Part shown: positions 35,499 through 43,851 of the stretch, in pieces
Numbering within the stretch: the stretch's first letter is position 1
Layout: every line of letters begins with the position of its first letter
From: Halorussus aquaticus
GTDB lineage: Archaea; Halobacteriota; Halobacteria; Halobacteriales; Haladaptataceae
DNA length: 64,000 bases
Direction of reading: 5' to 3'
Assembly: GCF_024218795.1 (NCBI RefSeq)
Contig: NZ_CP100400.1
Coordinates: 310,001-374,000, forward strand
Translations under genes and position numbers: made by a program
Notes under the pieces: generated by a model
What the model was told of the DNA's origin: nothing
Seen by the model: only the letters and a program-made list of their open reading frames with translations
Databases searched by the model: none

Positions 35499-35774
35499 AT
35501 GGACAAGGCGCTCTGGTACCTGCTCACGGCGACGCGCGGCGGGGAGAACCGCGCGCGCATCATCCGCGCGCTCTCGGAGCGCCCACGCAACGCCAACCAA
35601 CTCGCGGAGGTTCTCGACGTGCGCTATAAGACGGTCCGCCACCACCTCGACATGCTGGCGGACCACGACGTGGTCGACCCCGGCGACAACGAGTACGGGA
35701 AACTCTACTTCCTCACCGACCAGTTCGAACAGCACCGCGAAGCGTTCGAGGAGATCATGGAACACATCGAATGA
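35499..35774 (+). CDS. ArsR-type winged-helix regulator
   Basis: 91 residues (MDKALWYLLTATRGGENRAR). IIRALSERPRNANQLAEVLD is helix-turn-helix core and VRYKTVRHHLDMLADHDVVD the recognition helix plus wing, then YGKLYFLTDQFEQHREAFEE. It lies 37 nt after the molybdopterin enzyme with a TAAGTATAAGGG promoter-like patch between, and 15 nt before a small membrane protein gene. The same HTH/membrane pairing recurs at 60523-61446. Confidence 0.85.
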   Translation: MDKALWYLLTATRGGENRARIIRALSERPRNANQLAEVLDVRYKTVRHHLDMLADHDVVDPGDNEYGKLYFLTDQFEQHREAFEEIMEHIE

Positions 35775-35789
35775 CACGGAGCCGATAAC

Positions 35790-36077
35790 ATGAGTACGAT
35801 ACAGTTCGCCAGCGGAATCGCGGTCGTGAACATCCTCCTGCTCGGTCTGCTCACGACCGTGTGGGTGCGCAACTACCGGAAGTTCCGCACGTCGCTGCTG
35901 CTCGGACTGGTCGCGTTCGGGAGCGTCATGCTCGCCGAGAACGTGGTCGCCATCTACTTCTTCTTCAGTATGAAGATGCTCTACTCGGGGGACCCGACCG
36001 TCCAGCAGGCCGTGCTGGTGCTTCGCGGTCTCCAGTTCGTCGCCGTCGCGTTCCTGACGTGGGTGACGATGAAGTAA
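35790..36077 (+). CDS. small three-helix membrane protein (DUF7521-like)
   Basis: 95 residues: MSTIQFASGIAVVNILLLGL … LLLGLVAFGSVMLAENVVAI … VLVLRGLQFVAVAFLTWVTM. Three hydrophobic segments, with a conserved-looking polar loop NYRKFRTS after helix 1. It belongs with the HTH gene 15 nt upstream. The proteins at 60861 and 61168, also beside an HTH gene, have the same layout (helix, YRRNG/YRRHG loop, two more helices). Confidence 0.75.
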   Translation: MSTIQFASGIAVVNILLLGLLTTVWVRNYRKFRTSLLLGLVAFGSVMLAENVVAIYFFFSMKMLYSGDPTVQQAVLVLRGLQFVAVAFLTWVTMK

Positions 36078-36134
36078 GCGGTCGGCGACGGGGACCGGCC
36101 GGTCGGCGACGAGCGAGCGAAGTGACGGCGGCGG

Positions 36135-36296
36135 TCAGTAGAAGGTGTCGGCGCAGTCCATGATGACGCCGTGGTTCGGGCAGACGTACTTGCAGTGGCG
36201 GTGGTACATCGACTCCTCGCAGATGGGACACGGTCGGCCGCCTCGCTCGGCCGTTCCGTCGCCCTCGGCGTCCGAACTCCCGCCCGTGTCGCTCAT
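36135..36296 (-). CDS. small zinc-finger protein (53 aa), HVO_2523-like
   Basis: Read manually on the minus strand, from ATG 36296 to the TGA ending at 36135. The acidic N-terminus is followed by RPCPICEESMYHRHCKYVCP then NHGVIMDCADTFY. Four Cys (CPIC, C-KYVC) plus the HRH/NHG histidines make a compact zinc finger. I recall the HVO_2523 family with the same MYHRHCKYVCP-HG-DC pattern, so the family name is probable. Such haloarchaeal zinc microproteins affect diverse phenotypes. Confidence 0.75.
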   Translation of the reverse strand: MSDTGGSSDAEGDGTAERGGRPCPICEESMYHRHCKYVCPNHGVIMDCADTFY

Positions 36297-36322
36297 AGCC
36301 GACAGTCACGCCGCGAGCGCCA

Positions 36323-37582
36323 TCACTGTTTCCCTAACCCCGCGCGAGCCAAGAGGTAGCCCCCGCGAATCCAGAAGACGGCCGCGACGCCGACCGCCAA
36401 CAGGTGAAGCTCCGACACCCAGTAGGGGAGCGCGACGACGTGACGAGCGCCCGCGAGGAGCGTCGAGAGGACCGGAACCTTCCGGTCGAAGAGACCCACG
36501 TCGGCCGTGTGACTGTTTCCGTAGGGTGACACCGAGTCCGCGGCCGATTCCCCGTGGGGGAGGCGGTCGGCTTCGTAGGGGAGCGACGGGACCGAGTAAC
36601 TCGCCGCGAGGGTCCCGTTCTCGCGCACCTCGACCACGCGGTTGTTTCGGCTGTCCGTTATCAGGGTGTTGCCGTTCGGGAGGCGGTCGGCGTCGCGCGG
36701 CCAGTCGAGCGGGATGCCGCCGACCTTCGCCACCGACCACGCCTCCTCCCACTCGCCGGTCGTGTCGTTCCGGTGGAGTTCGACCACGCGGTGGTTCTCG
36801 GAGTCGGCGACGAGGACCGCGTCTTCGCCGAGCCAGTGGGGGTTGTGCTGCTTGTTCAGCACGCCCGAGTCGGGGTTCTCGTTCACTACCTCGACCACGC
36901 CCGACCCGCGCTCCACGACGAGCAGTTGGTTCATGTTCCGAATCGAGACGAGGTAGCGACCGTCTCCGATGCGGTCCACGTCGTTGAGGTGGAGCCAGTC
37001 GGTCGTCGTCGGGTCGTCCGGGCCGCCGTAGTGCTGGCTGGCGTTCCACGTCCAGACGCGGTCGCCGGTCTTCGGATTCAGCACGAAGATGCTCTCGAAC
37101 TCCATGTCGGCGACGAGGACGTTCCCCGACGGGAGCATCTCGGCGTCGTGAACCTCGCTGTCCTCGCGCGTTCGGACCGGATAGCTCCACTGCCAGACGA
37201 CGCGCGGTTCGGGTTCGGGTTCGATGATGCGGACCCCGGTGCGCTTGCAGGGCGAGTCGTAGGGACCGCAGTTCTGGTAGTCGCCCGCCGCGAACGTCGC
37301 CAACACGGACCCGTTGTCGAGTGTCTGGACGTTCTGGTAGCTGATGATGTCACCGATGCTCCAGCGCACGTCGCCGCGCCCGTCGAGTCCGGTCACGTTC
37401 CCGTTCGGGCCGGGTCCCTGCACGCCCACCAGTACGGACGTGTTGTCGGCGTCCGCGACTCGGGGGACGGTCTCGGTGTCGGGCGCGAGCGCCCAACTCG
37501 CGCCGAACGCCGCGACCAGCACGACCGTCCCGACGACGAGAAACGCCACGCCGCGCCGGAACGAGTCGCTCAGTCCGAACAC
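36323..37582 (-). CDS. arylsulfotransferase (ASST)-like membrane-anchored protein
   Basis: 419 residues with an N-terminal TM (FRRGVAFLVVGTVVLVAAFG) and C-terminal helices (YWVSELHLLAVGVAAVFWI). Between them is a beta-propeller of repeats such as VHDAEMLPSGNVLVADMEFE, WLHLNDVDRIGDGRYLVSIR, KQHNPHWLGEDAVLVADSEN and WPRDADRLPNGNTLITDSRN. This H-D/N-x-x-x-L-P-x-G-N pattern marks the ASST/arylsulfotransferase family. The HD and HNP histidines may align with the catalytic/substrate His of bacterial ASST, but whether it transfers sulfate is unproven. Monocistronic. Confidence 0.85.
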   Translation of the reverse strand: MFGLSDSFRRGVAFLVVGTVVLVAAFGASWALAPDTETVPRVADADNTSVLVGVQGPGPNGNVTGLDGRGDVRWSIGDIISYQNVQTLDNGSVLATFAAGDYQNCGPYDSPCKRTGVRIIEPEPEPRVVWQWSYPVRTREDSEVHDAEMLPSGNVLVADMEFESIFVLNPKTGDRVWTWNASQHYGGPDDPTTTDWLHLNDVDRIGDGRYLVSIRNMNQLLVVERGSGVVEVVNENPDSGVLNKQHNPHWLGEDAVLVADSENHRVVELHRNDTTGEWEEAWSVAKVGGIPLDWPRDADRLPNGNTLITDSRNNRVVEVRENGTLAASYSVPSLPYEADRLPHGESAADSVSPYGNSHTADVGLFDRKVPVLSTLLAGARHVVALPYWVSELHLLAVGVAAVFWIRGGYLLARAGLGKQ

Positions 37583-37722
37583 GGTCGTCCCTCCTGTGCG
37601 TCGCGGACGCTCTCCCGTCCCCCGTTCGAGTACATATCCGACGAGAGTATGCTATCATCTCACGTAACGTCTCCGGCCGAACCGGACGTCAAAAAAGAAC
37701 CGCCGGTCAGTTCACGCCGGGG

Positions 37723-40700
37723 TCAGCACTCCGACCAGCCGCAGGACTCGCAGGTCTTGCAGCCTTCGGAGTAGTACAGCGACAGCGACCCGCAGTCGGG
37801 ACACTCCGGACTCTCGCCCGAGTCGATGATGTCCTGCTGGTCGGCCTCCTTGCTCGACGCGACTCCGCCGCTACCGTCGGTTTCGGGGGCTTCGTCCACG
37901 TCGTCCTCGACTTCGGTGAGGTTCTGCTGCTGGGGGTAGGCCTTCTCGACTTCGCCGTCGAGGTATCGGCGCAGCGCCGTGCCGATGGCGTCGGGGATGG
38001 AGTTTATCTGCTCGCCCTTGTCCCACGCGACCTTCGGGCTACGGATGCCCTGTAGCTCGTCGGCTATCTCCTCGGGGTCCACGCCCGAGCGGAGCGCCGT
38101 CGAGATGGTCTTGGCCAGCGCCTCGGTGAAGGAGGCGGTGAAGCCGCCGGAGTTGCCGATGTTGGCGAACAGCTCGAAGGGTCGGCCTTGGTCGTCTTCG
38201 TTGATGTTGACGTAGAGCTTGCCGTACCCGGTGTCGATGCGCTGGGTGATGCCGTGGAGTACGTCCGGGCGCGGACGCTTCTCGGCGTACACCCCGTCGG
38301 CGTCCTCGCCGTCGGCGACTTCGAGGATGGACTCGACCTGCTGGTCGAGGTGCGCCTGAACCTCGTCGCTCTCGACGAAGCCTTCGATGCCGCCGAAGAC
38401 CTCTCGAATCTGCTCGACGAGTTGCTCGGCGGCCTCCGACTCGTCCGCGAACTCCTTGTTGTCCGCGCGAGTGGTGAGAACCTGCTTGGAACGAGTGCCG
38501 TCGCGGTAGACGGTCACGCCCTTGCCGCCGTTCTCGTAGATGTACTCGAAGACCTCCTGCATGTCCTCCTTGCTGGCGTCGTTGGGGAAGTTGCACGTCT
38601 TCGAGATGGCCGAGTCCACGCCCTCCTGACAGGCGCACTGGACCGCGGCGTGGTCCTTGCCCGAGAGGTCGGAGGTCACGACGAACAGTTCGCCGATGGC
38701 GTCCGGGACGGTTTCGAGTCCCTCGACGCCGTCGAACTCGTTGCTCGCCATCTGCTCCTGTGCCTCGCGCTTGACCTCCTCGACGTCGATGTCGTTGTCC
38801 TTCAGCGTCCGCAGGAAGTAGTCGTCGAACTCCACGAGCATCTCGTCACCCTGCACGTCGTCTGAGACGTTCTTGTAGTAGGCGACGTTGTAGATGGGTT
38901 CGCAGCCGCCCGTGGTGTTCCCGACCATCGAAGTCGTGCCGGTCGGCGCGATGGTGGTCGTGTTGTGGTTGCGGACCGCGAAGCCGTCCTCCCAGTCGTC
39001 GGCGCTCAGGCCGGTCTGCTTCTCGAACCACTCGCGGTACTCGGTGGGGTTCGCGTACTTCGAGTTGTCCCACTCGTCGAAGGAGCCGCGCTCCTCGGCG
39101 AGTTCGTGGGAGGTCCACTTCGACTCGTTGTTGATGTAGCGCATCAGCTGGCGAGCGATTTCGTTCCCGGCGTCGCTCCCGTACTCGACGCCCAACTGGA
39201 TGTAGAGCTGGGCCAGTCCCATGACGCCGAGACCGATCTTGCGCATCTCCCGGACCTTCTGCTCGATCTTGTCGACCGGGAAGTCCGACATCGTGACGAC
39301 GTTCTCGAGGAAGCGGGTGCCGTACTCGATGCGGTGGTCGAAGTCGTCCCACGCCATCGCGTCGGTGAGGAAGGCGTCTACGGCGTCCTCGAAGCTGTCG
39401 TACTCGTCGCCGTGGTCGTCGTACCAGACGCGCCAGTCGGGCGCGTCGGTGTCGGCGAGCGTCGAGAGGTTGATGTGGCCGAGGTTACAGGCCTCGTACT
39501 CTTCGAGCGGTTGCTCGCCGCACGGGTTGGTCGCCAGAATCCGGTGGTCGGGATGCTCCTCCACGTCGAACGAGTGCTCCTTGTTGACCCGTTCGAGGTA
39601 GATGACGCCGGGTTCGCCGTTCTCGTGGGCACCGTCCACGATGCGGTCCCAGACGAGTCCGGCCGGAATCGAGAGTTCCTCGCCGACCTCGACGTGTTCG
39701 CCGAGGTCGAACATCTCGTAGAGCTCCTTCGTGTGTTCGGTGGCGACGTGGGGTTCGCCGGTCCGCGGATTCGTGAAGGTGAACTCCTCGCCGTTCTGGA
39801 CGGCCTCCATGAAGTCGTCGGTGATGCCGACGGAGATGTTGAAGTTCGAGAGGTGACCTTCGGCGGCGTTCCGGAGGTGCTTGGGCACGCGCCCGTCCTC
39901 GTCGATGAGTTCGCGGGCCTCTTCGAGGGCCTCCTCGAACGAGTTGTGGGTGTAGTCGTCCGGGTCGTTCAGACGGAGGGTCTCCGCGAGGCTGACGTCC
40001 TTGTTCTTGGCGTGGATGAACTGGATGACGTCGGGGTGCGAGACGCGCATGACGCCCATCTGTGCGCCGCGCCGGGCACCGCCCTGCGCGATGGTCTCGC
40101 ACATCTGGTCGTAGGTCCGCATGAACGTGATGGGGCCGGAGGCGATGCCCCCCGTGCTACCCACCGCGTCGCCGTAGGGTCGGAGCTTCCAGAAGGCGTA
40201 GCCCATACCGCCGCCGGACTGGAAGACCTGCGCGGCCTCCTTCGCGGTCTGGTGGATGTCGTCGATGTCGTCGGCCGGGGAGTCCACGAAACAGGCCGAG
40301 AGCTGCTGGAGTTCGTCGCCCGCGTTCATCAGCGTGGGCGAGTTCGGCATGAACGAGAGGTCTTCCATCAGGGTCTGGAACTCCTCGCGCACGTCCTCGA
40401 CGTGGTCGCGAATCTCGTCGGGGAGTTCCGGGACGACCGTCTCGTAGGAGAACTTGTTGACGTTGTAGACCGAGAGCGTCGTTTCGACGTCGTCGTCGGC
40501 CGCCGTGCCCGCGCCGAACACTTCCTCGGCGAGTTCGTCGCGCCGGGGGTGGTCGGGCTTGAGCTGGTCCGGCGTGACCGTGACTTCCTCGTCGCGCTTC
40601 TCGGCCTCGTAGACGGCCTCGGCGAGCGCGATGTTCTCGGCGACGCGCGGGAAGAGGTCCTCTTGCTCCTCGATGAGGTTCCCGTCAGCGTTCTTTCGGA

Positions 40701-40824
40701 GGTAGCGCGCCGGGAGGATGTTGTGGTAGGCGTTGCTGGTCAGTCGGTCGTCGAGCGTCTCTCCCTCGGTTCGCTTGATGGGGAGCGTGAGTTCGTCGGC
40801 CGTGAGTTCACCCGCACCGCTCAT
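37723..40824 (-). CDS. nrdJ: adenosylcobalamin-dependent (class II) ribonucleoside-diphosphate reductase
   Basis: 1033 residues from the ATG at 40824 (MSGAGELTADELTLPIKRTE). Visible landmarks are SPTLMNAGDELQQLSACFVD (Cys of the redox pair), GGGMGYAFWKLRPYGDAVGS, ILATNPCGEQPLEEYEACNL (the NPCGE catalytic motif) and TTTIAPTGTTSMVGNTTGGC. A C-terminal zinc-binding tail (CPDCGS … CKTCESCGWSEC) ends the chain. The enzyme reduces NDPs using coenzyme B12 and is the usual oxygen-independent RNR of haloarchaea. Sequence upstream to 40947 stays open but lacks family similarity. Confidence 0.95.
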   Translation of the reverse strand: MSGAGELTADELTLPIKRTEGETLDDRLTSNAYHNILPARYLRKNADGNLIEEQEDLFPRVAENIALAEAVYEAEKRDEEVTVTPDQLKPDHPRRDELAEEVFGAGTAADDDVETTLSVYNVNKFSYETVVPELPDEIRDHVEDVREEFQTLMEDLSFMPNSPTLMNAGDELQQLSACFVDSPADDIDDIHQTAKEAAQVFQSGGGMGYAFWKLRPYGDAVGSTGGIASGPITFMRTYDQMCETIAQGGARRGAQMGVMRVSHPDVIQFIHAKNKDVSLAETLRLNDPDDYTHNSFEEALEEARELIDEDGRVPKHLRNAAEGHLSNFNISVGITDDFMEAVQNGEEFTFTNPRTGEPHVATEHTKELYEMFDLGEHVEVGEELSIPAGLVWDRIVDGAHENGEPGVIYLERVNKEHSFDVEEHPDHRILATNPCGEQPLEEYEACNLGHINLSTLADTDAPDWRVWYDDHGDEYDSFEDAVDAFLTDAMAWDDFDHRIEYGTRFLENVVTMSDFPVDKIEQKVREMRKIGLGVMGLAQLYIQLGVEYGSDAGNEIARQLMRYINNESKWTSHELAEERGSFDEWDNSKYANPTEYREWFEKQTGLSADDWEDGFAVRNHNTTTIAPTGTTSMVGNTTGGCEPIYNVAYYKNVSDDVQGDEMLVEFDDYFLRTLKDNDIDVEEVKREAQEQMASNEFDGVEGLETVPDAIGELFVVTSDLSGKDHAAVQCACQEGVDSAISKTCNFPNDASKEDMQEVFEYIYENGGKGVTVYRDGTRSKQVLTTRADNKEFADESEAAEQLVEQIREVFGGIEGFVESDEVQAHLDQQVESILEVADGEDADGVYAEKRPRPDVLHGITQRIDTGYGKLYVNINEDDQGRPFELFANIGNSGGFTASFTEALAKTISTALRSGVDPEEIADELQGIRSPKVAWDKGEQINSIPDAIGTALRRYLDGEVEKAYPQQQNLTEVEDDVDEAPETDGSGGVASSKEADQQDIIDSGESPECPDCGSLSLYYSEGCKTCESCGWSEC

Positions 40825-41220
40825 GCGTCGGTCACCTCGGGCGTCTGTACGTCGAATCTCGTTTCTCTGCAGGGGGTTGTGCGTTTCATTCGTGACGGAG
40901 ATTTCGTTCTGAGGCCACCCAGATAAACATTTCTTTAACTTCTGCAAGTTTATTTGGAGTGCGATGCCTCTGTTCCAAATTGTACGCTACCGCGACCGTC
41001 CCGCCCGAGCGGACGGGGTGGATTCACGGCTGTCCGGTTGTCACTAAACCATAGCGTCCGGACCCTAATAAGAGTATGTAGACCTCGGTGAAAGTAGTCA
41101 GCGAACTAGACGGCCTTCGGGAATGACAATGGTATCGCGCTTCAGCCTCTCGGTTTCGGCGGCTGAGACGATGTTTCGTTGCCGATACGTTTACGGTGGT
41201 CCGGTCGCCTCGATGCTACC
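40825..41220. other. long divergent intergenic region, no supported gene
   Basis: 396 nt between nrdJ (minus) and a small membrane protein gene (plus). It holds the nrdJ promoter region (dyad at 40923-40953). A 14-codon ORF on the minus strand (from 40929) could be upstream of nrdJ, but nothing supports its translation. I looked for a B12 riboswitch core on the minus strand and found none. Confidence 0.5.
40923..40953 (-). promoter_or_regulatory. dyad overlapping the probable nrdJ promoter
   Basis: ATAAAC (40923-40928) and GTTTAT (40948-40953) are inverted arms 19 nt apart, lying 99-129 nt upstream of the nrdJ ATG. Both arms are TATA-like on the minus strand. Either is a core promoter element, the other a possible operator. 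It implies an untranslated leader of about 100 nt if the distal one is used. Confidence 0.4.
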
Positions 41221-41400
41221 ATGACTCTCGTACTCGCGGCCGGGCTGCTTGCAACGCCGCTGGGGAAACTACTGGTCGGACTCGTCGCGCTCGCGGCCGT
41301 CGTACTGGTCGGCCGAATCCTCCTGAACGTCGCGTGGAAACTCCTCCTCGTCGCTATCGTGGTCGTCGGAGCGCTCTACACGACCGGTGTCCTGCTGTAG
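41221..41400 (+). CDS. small hydrophobic membrane protein (59 aa)
   Basis: 59 residues (MTLVLAAGLLATPLGKLLVG), two hydrophobic stretches with LVALAAVVLVGRILLNVAWK, LLLVAIVVVGALYTTGVLL. No family seen. ATG at 41221 gives a credible small TM protein; the open frame upstream is not membrane-like. It ends 11 nt before the first conserved bases of structured RNA copy 2. Confidence 0.6.
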   Translation: MTLVLAAGLLATPLGKLLVGLVALAAVVLVGRILLNVAWKLLLVAIVVVGALYTTGVLL

Positions 41401-41411
41401 CGCGACCGAAG

Positions 41412-41540
41412 GTTTAGGTACGAAGCCGGGGCCAATCCCACCCGGACGCTTCGCGCGGTTGCGGACAGGGCGGTGGCGACTCAGTCACCAGCGTCGATGA
41501 CCCCGCGACCGCCAGTCCGACTACCCTGAGAAGGCTGTGC
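41412..41540 (+). ncRNA. candidate structured RNA, copy 2 of a two-copy element
   Basis: Homologous to 15337-15497 but about 30 nt shorter, because the long inner hairpin is missing. Helices: GGGG/TCCC with CCAA loop (41428-41439); CGGAC/GTCCG (41443-41447 with 41515-41519); 9-bp CGGTTGCGG/CCGCGACCG (41456-41464 with 41503-41511); GGTG/CACC around the conserved GCGACTCAGT loop (41472-41489); CCT-GAGA-AGG (41525-41534), a GNRA hairpin. TTTAGGTA at 41413, preceded by CCGAAGG, could be its BRE/TATA. It also lies between convergent genes (next stop: trpG, 41564). Confidence 0.6.
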
Positions 41541-41563
41541 AAAGCGACGACCCACCAGCGACG

Positions 41564-42181
41564 CTACGCGACGCCGTCGAGGAAGTTCCGAATCACGTCG
41601 TGGCCGACGGCCGTCAGGACGCTCTCGGGGTGGAACTGGACGCAACGAATCGGATGCTCCCGGTGGCGCACGCCCATCACGAGTTCGTCTCCCTCGTGGT
41701 CGGTCGTCGCGGTCACCTCGAAGCAGTCCGGCACCTCGGTCGCCACTAGGGAGTGGTACCGACCGGCGCGGAATCCCTGCTCCAGTCCCGCGTAGACCCC
41801 CCGCTCGTCGTGGTCAACGGGGAACGCCTTGCCGTGAATCGGTTCGGGCGCGCGGCCGACCGACCCGCCGTAGGCGTAGACCGCGGCTTCCAGACCGAGA
41901 CACACGCCGAGCGTCGGCACTTCGGGACTCACCTCGCGGAACACGTCGAGCGTGACCCCCACGTCGCGGTCGTTCTTCGGGTGACCCGGTCCCGGCGAGA
42001 CGACGACGGCGTCCGGGTCGGCCTCGCGCACGTCGGCGAGCGAGGCGGTGTTTCGGACGACCTCCGTCTCGGCGAACTCGCTCGTGTACTCCACGAGGTT
42101 GTAGGTGAACGAGTCGAAGTTGTCCACGAAGAGGACCTGCAGGTCGGTGGTCGATGCCCCGATTCCGGCGCTCGCCGTCAT
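41564..42181 (-). CDS. trpG: anthranilate synthase component II (glutamine amidotransferase)
   Basis: 205 residues. Class-I amidotransferase motifs: VDNFDSFTYNLVEY, VVSPGPGHPKNDRDVG, nucleophile Cys in PTLGVCLGLEAAVY, and the His-Glu of CVQFHPESVLTAVGHDVI. It hydrolyses glutamine and passes ammonia to TrpE for anthranilate synthesis. The start overlaps the trpE stop by 4 nt. It is the last gene of trpDFEG. Confidence 0.95.
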   Translation of the reverse strand: MTASAGIGASTTDLQVLFVDNFDSFTYNLVEYTSEFAETEVVRNTASLADVREADPDAVVVSPGPGHPKNDRDVGVTLDVFREVSPEVPTLGVCLGLEAAVYAYGGSVGRAPEPIHGKAFPVDHDERGVYAGLEQGFRAGRYHSLVATEVPDCFEVTATTDHEGDELVMGVRHREHPIRCVQFHPESVLTAVGHDVIRNFLDGVA

Positions 42182-43851
42182 CGTCCCACCTCCGGAGCGT
42201 CGGTGGCGTCGGCCGCGTCCGTCTCCTCGATGCGTTCGAGGGCGGTCAGCACCCCGTCCATCTTCTGCTCGGTCTCCTCGTACTCGGCGGCGGGGTCGCT
42301 GTCCGCGACGATGCCCGCTCCCGCCTGCACCGTGATTCGGTCGCTACCCGCGTCGCCGACCGTCGCGTCGGACTCGACCGTCGCGGTCCGGATGACGATA
42401 GCGAAGTCCGCGTCGCCGGACCACGAGTAGTAGCCGACGCCCCCGCCGTAGAGACCGCGGGCCGAGAGTTCGAGGTCGTCGATTATCTCCATCGCGCGAA
42501 TCTTCGGTGCGCCCGAGAGGGTCCCGGCGGGGAACGACGCCCGGGTCGCGTCGAAGGAGTCGGAACTATCGTCGAGGCGACCCGTCACCGTACTCTCGAT
42601 GTGCTGGACGTGACTGTACTTGAGGACGTTCATGAACTCCTCGACCTGTACGCTTCCGGGTTCGCTGACCCGGCGAACGTCGTTGCGTGCGAGGTCCACC
42701 AGCATCGTGTGTTCGGCCCGCTCTTTCCCGTCGGCGAGCATCTCGCCCGCCAGACGGCGGTCCTCGACCGGACTCGACCCCCGCGAGCAGGTCCCGGCGA
42801 TGGGGTTGGCCATCACCTCGCGGCCCCGGACCGAGACCAGCGTCTCGGGACTCGCGCCGACCACGGTCAGGTCGTCGTAGCCGAGCAGGTACATGTACGG
42901 CGAGGGATTCACGTCTCGGAGCGCCTCGTAGAAGCCGAGGGGGTCCACGTCTCCGTGTAACTCGCGCTTTCGAGAGATGACGCCTTGGTAGATATCACCG
43001 TCGAGGACGTGTTCTTTCGCGGTTCGGACCGCCTGTTCGTACTCGTCTCGCGGCCCGGCAGTCGCCGACTCCCGGACGAATCCGCCCGTCTCGGGGGCGT
43101 CGGCCGATTCGAGCAGGTCGGCCACGCGGTCGGCCTCCGCGCGGAGTTCGTCGTAGACCGCACCGGGGTCGTCCTCCGGCCCGACCAGCGGCGTGAACAC
43201 GAGCGAGACCGTCCCCTCCCGGTGGTCGAACGCGACGGTCTTGGTGTTCAGGACGAACTGGGCGTCCGGGAATCGAGAGTCGGGACGCTCGACGCCGACG
43301 GACTCGCGCTTCTCGTCCGTCGAGCCCTGCTTCGCTTCGCTCGGCAGGACGCCGACCTCGTCGAGCCAGAGGTCGTACACCGCGTCGTAGGCCAGAAATC
43401 CGACCAGTCCGCCCTCGAAGTGCTGGCGGTCCCCGTCGGGGAACCCGCGCTGTACGGCGTCCGGCATGGCCGACCGGAGCGCGTCGAGCGCGTCGCCCTC
43501 GTGGTCGGCCGAGACGTACCTCGCGGCCCGGCCGCCGAGCGATTCGACCTGCACGTCTTCGGGGTCCACCGTCACGACCGCCTCGGGGTCGTAGCCGACG
43601 TAGGAGTAACGGGCGTGGCGGTCGCCCGACGCGTCCGGCGAGAACGCGCCGTCGGGGTCGCTGGACGCGGTCTTCTCGGCGCTCTCCAGCAGGAAGGCGT
43701 ACTCCGAGGGGTCGGTCGCGGTCGAGCGCCCGGTCAGCGCCGCGTAGGCCGACAGCGGAGTCGTCGCTACGTCGAGTTGCGCCTCGACTCGAACGACGGC
43801 CGGGTCGTCGTGCCCGGCGAGGTCCGTGAACTGCTCGCGTTCGAGGTTCAT
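42178..43851 (-). CDS. trpE: anthranilate synthase component I
   Basis: 557 residues, the usual TrpE length. Chorismate-binding signatures: NPSPYMYLLGYDDLTVVGAS, ANPIAGTCSRGSSPVEDRRL, HTMLVDLARNDVRRVSEPGS, FPAGTLSGAPKIRAMEIIDD and RGLYGGGVGYYSWSGDADFA. The first step of Trp synthesis: chorismate plus ammonia to anthranilate. An N-terminal region with EYAFLLESAEKT could include the Trp feedback site. It overlaps trpF and trpG. Confidence 0.95.
   Translation of the reverse strand: MNLEREQFTDLAGHDDPAVVRVEAQLDVATTPLSAYAALTGRSTATDPSEYAFLLESAEKTASSDPDGAFSPDASGDRHARYSYVGYDPEAVVTVDPEDVQVESLGGRAARYVSADHEGDALDALRSAMPDAVQRGFPDGDRQHFEGGLVGFLAYDAVYDLWLDEVGVLPSEAKQGSTDEKRESVGVERPDSRFPDAQFVLNTKTVAFDHREGTVSLVFTPLVGPEDDPGAVYDELRAEADRVADLLESADAPETGGFVRESATAGPRDEYEQAVRTAKEHVLDGDIYQGVISRKRELHGDVDPLGFYEALRDVNPSPYMYLLGYDDLTVVGASPETLVSVRGREVMANPIAGTCSRGSSPVEDRRLAGEMLADGKERAEHTMLVDLARNDVRRVSEPGSVQVEEFMNVLKYSHVQHIESTVTGRLDDSSDSFDATRASFPAGTLSGAPKIRAMEIIDDLELSARGLYGGGVGYYSWSGDADFAIVIRTATVESDATVGDAGSDRITVQAGAGIVADSDPAAEYEETEQKMDGVLTALERIEETDAADATDAPEVGR

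Noticed and set aside
40880..40931. 14-codon upstream ORF before nrdJ
   Set aside because: No conservation evidence and too short to judge.
41412..41540. Interpretation of the RNA element as an H/ACA guide RNA
   Set aside because: The internal loop is too asymmetric for a pseudouridylation pocket and the ANA box is uncertain; cannot be excluded but not supported.
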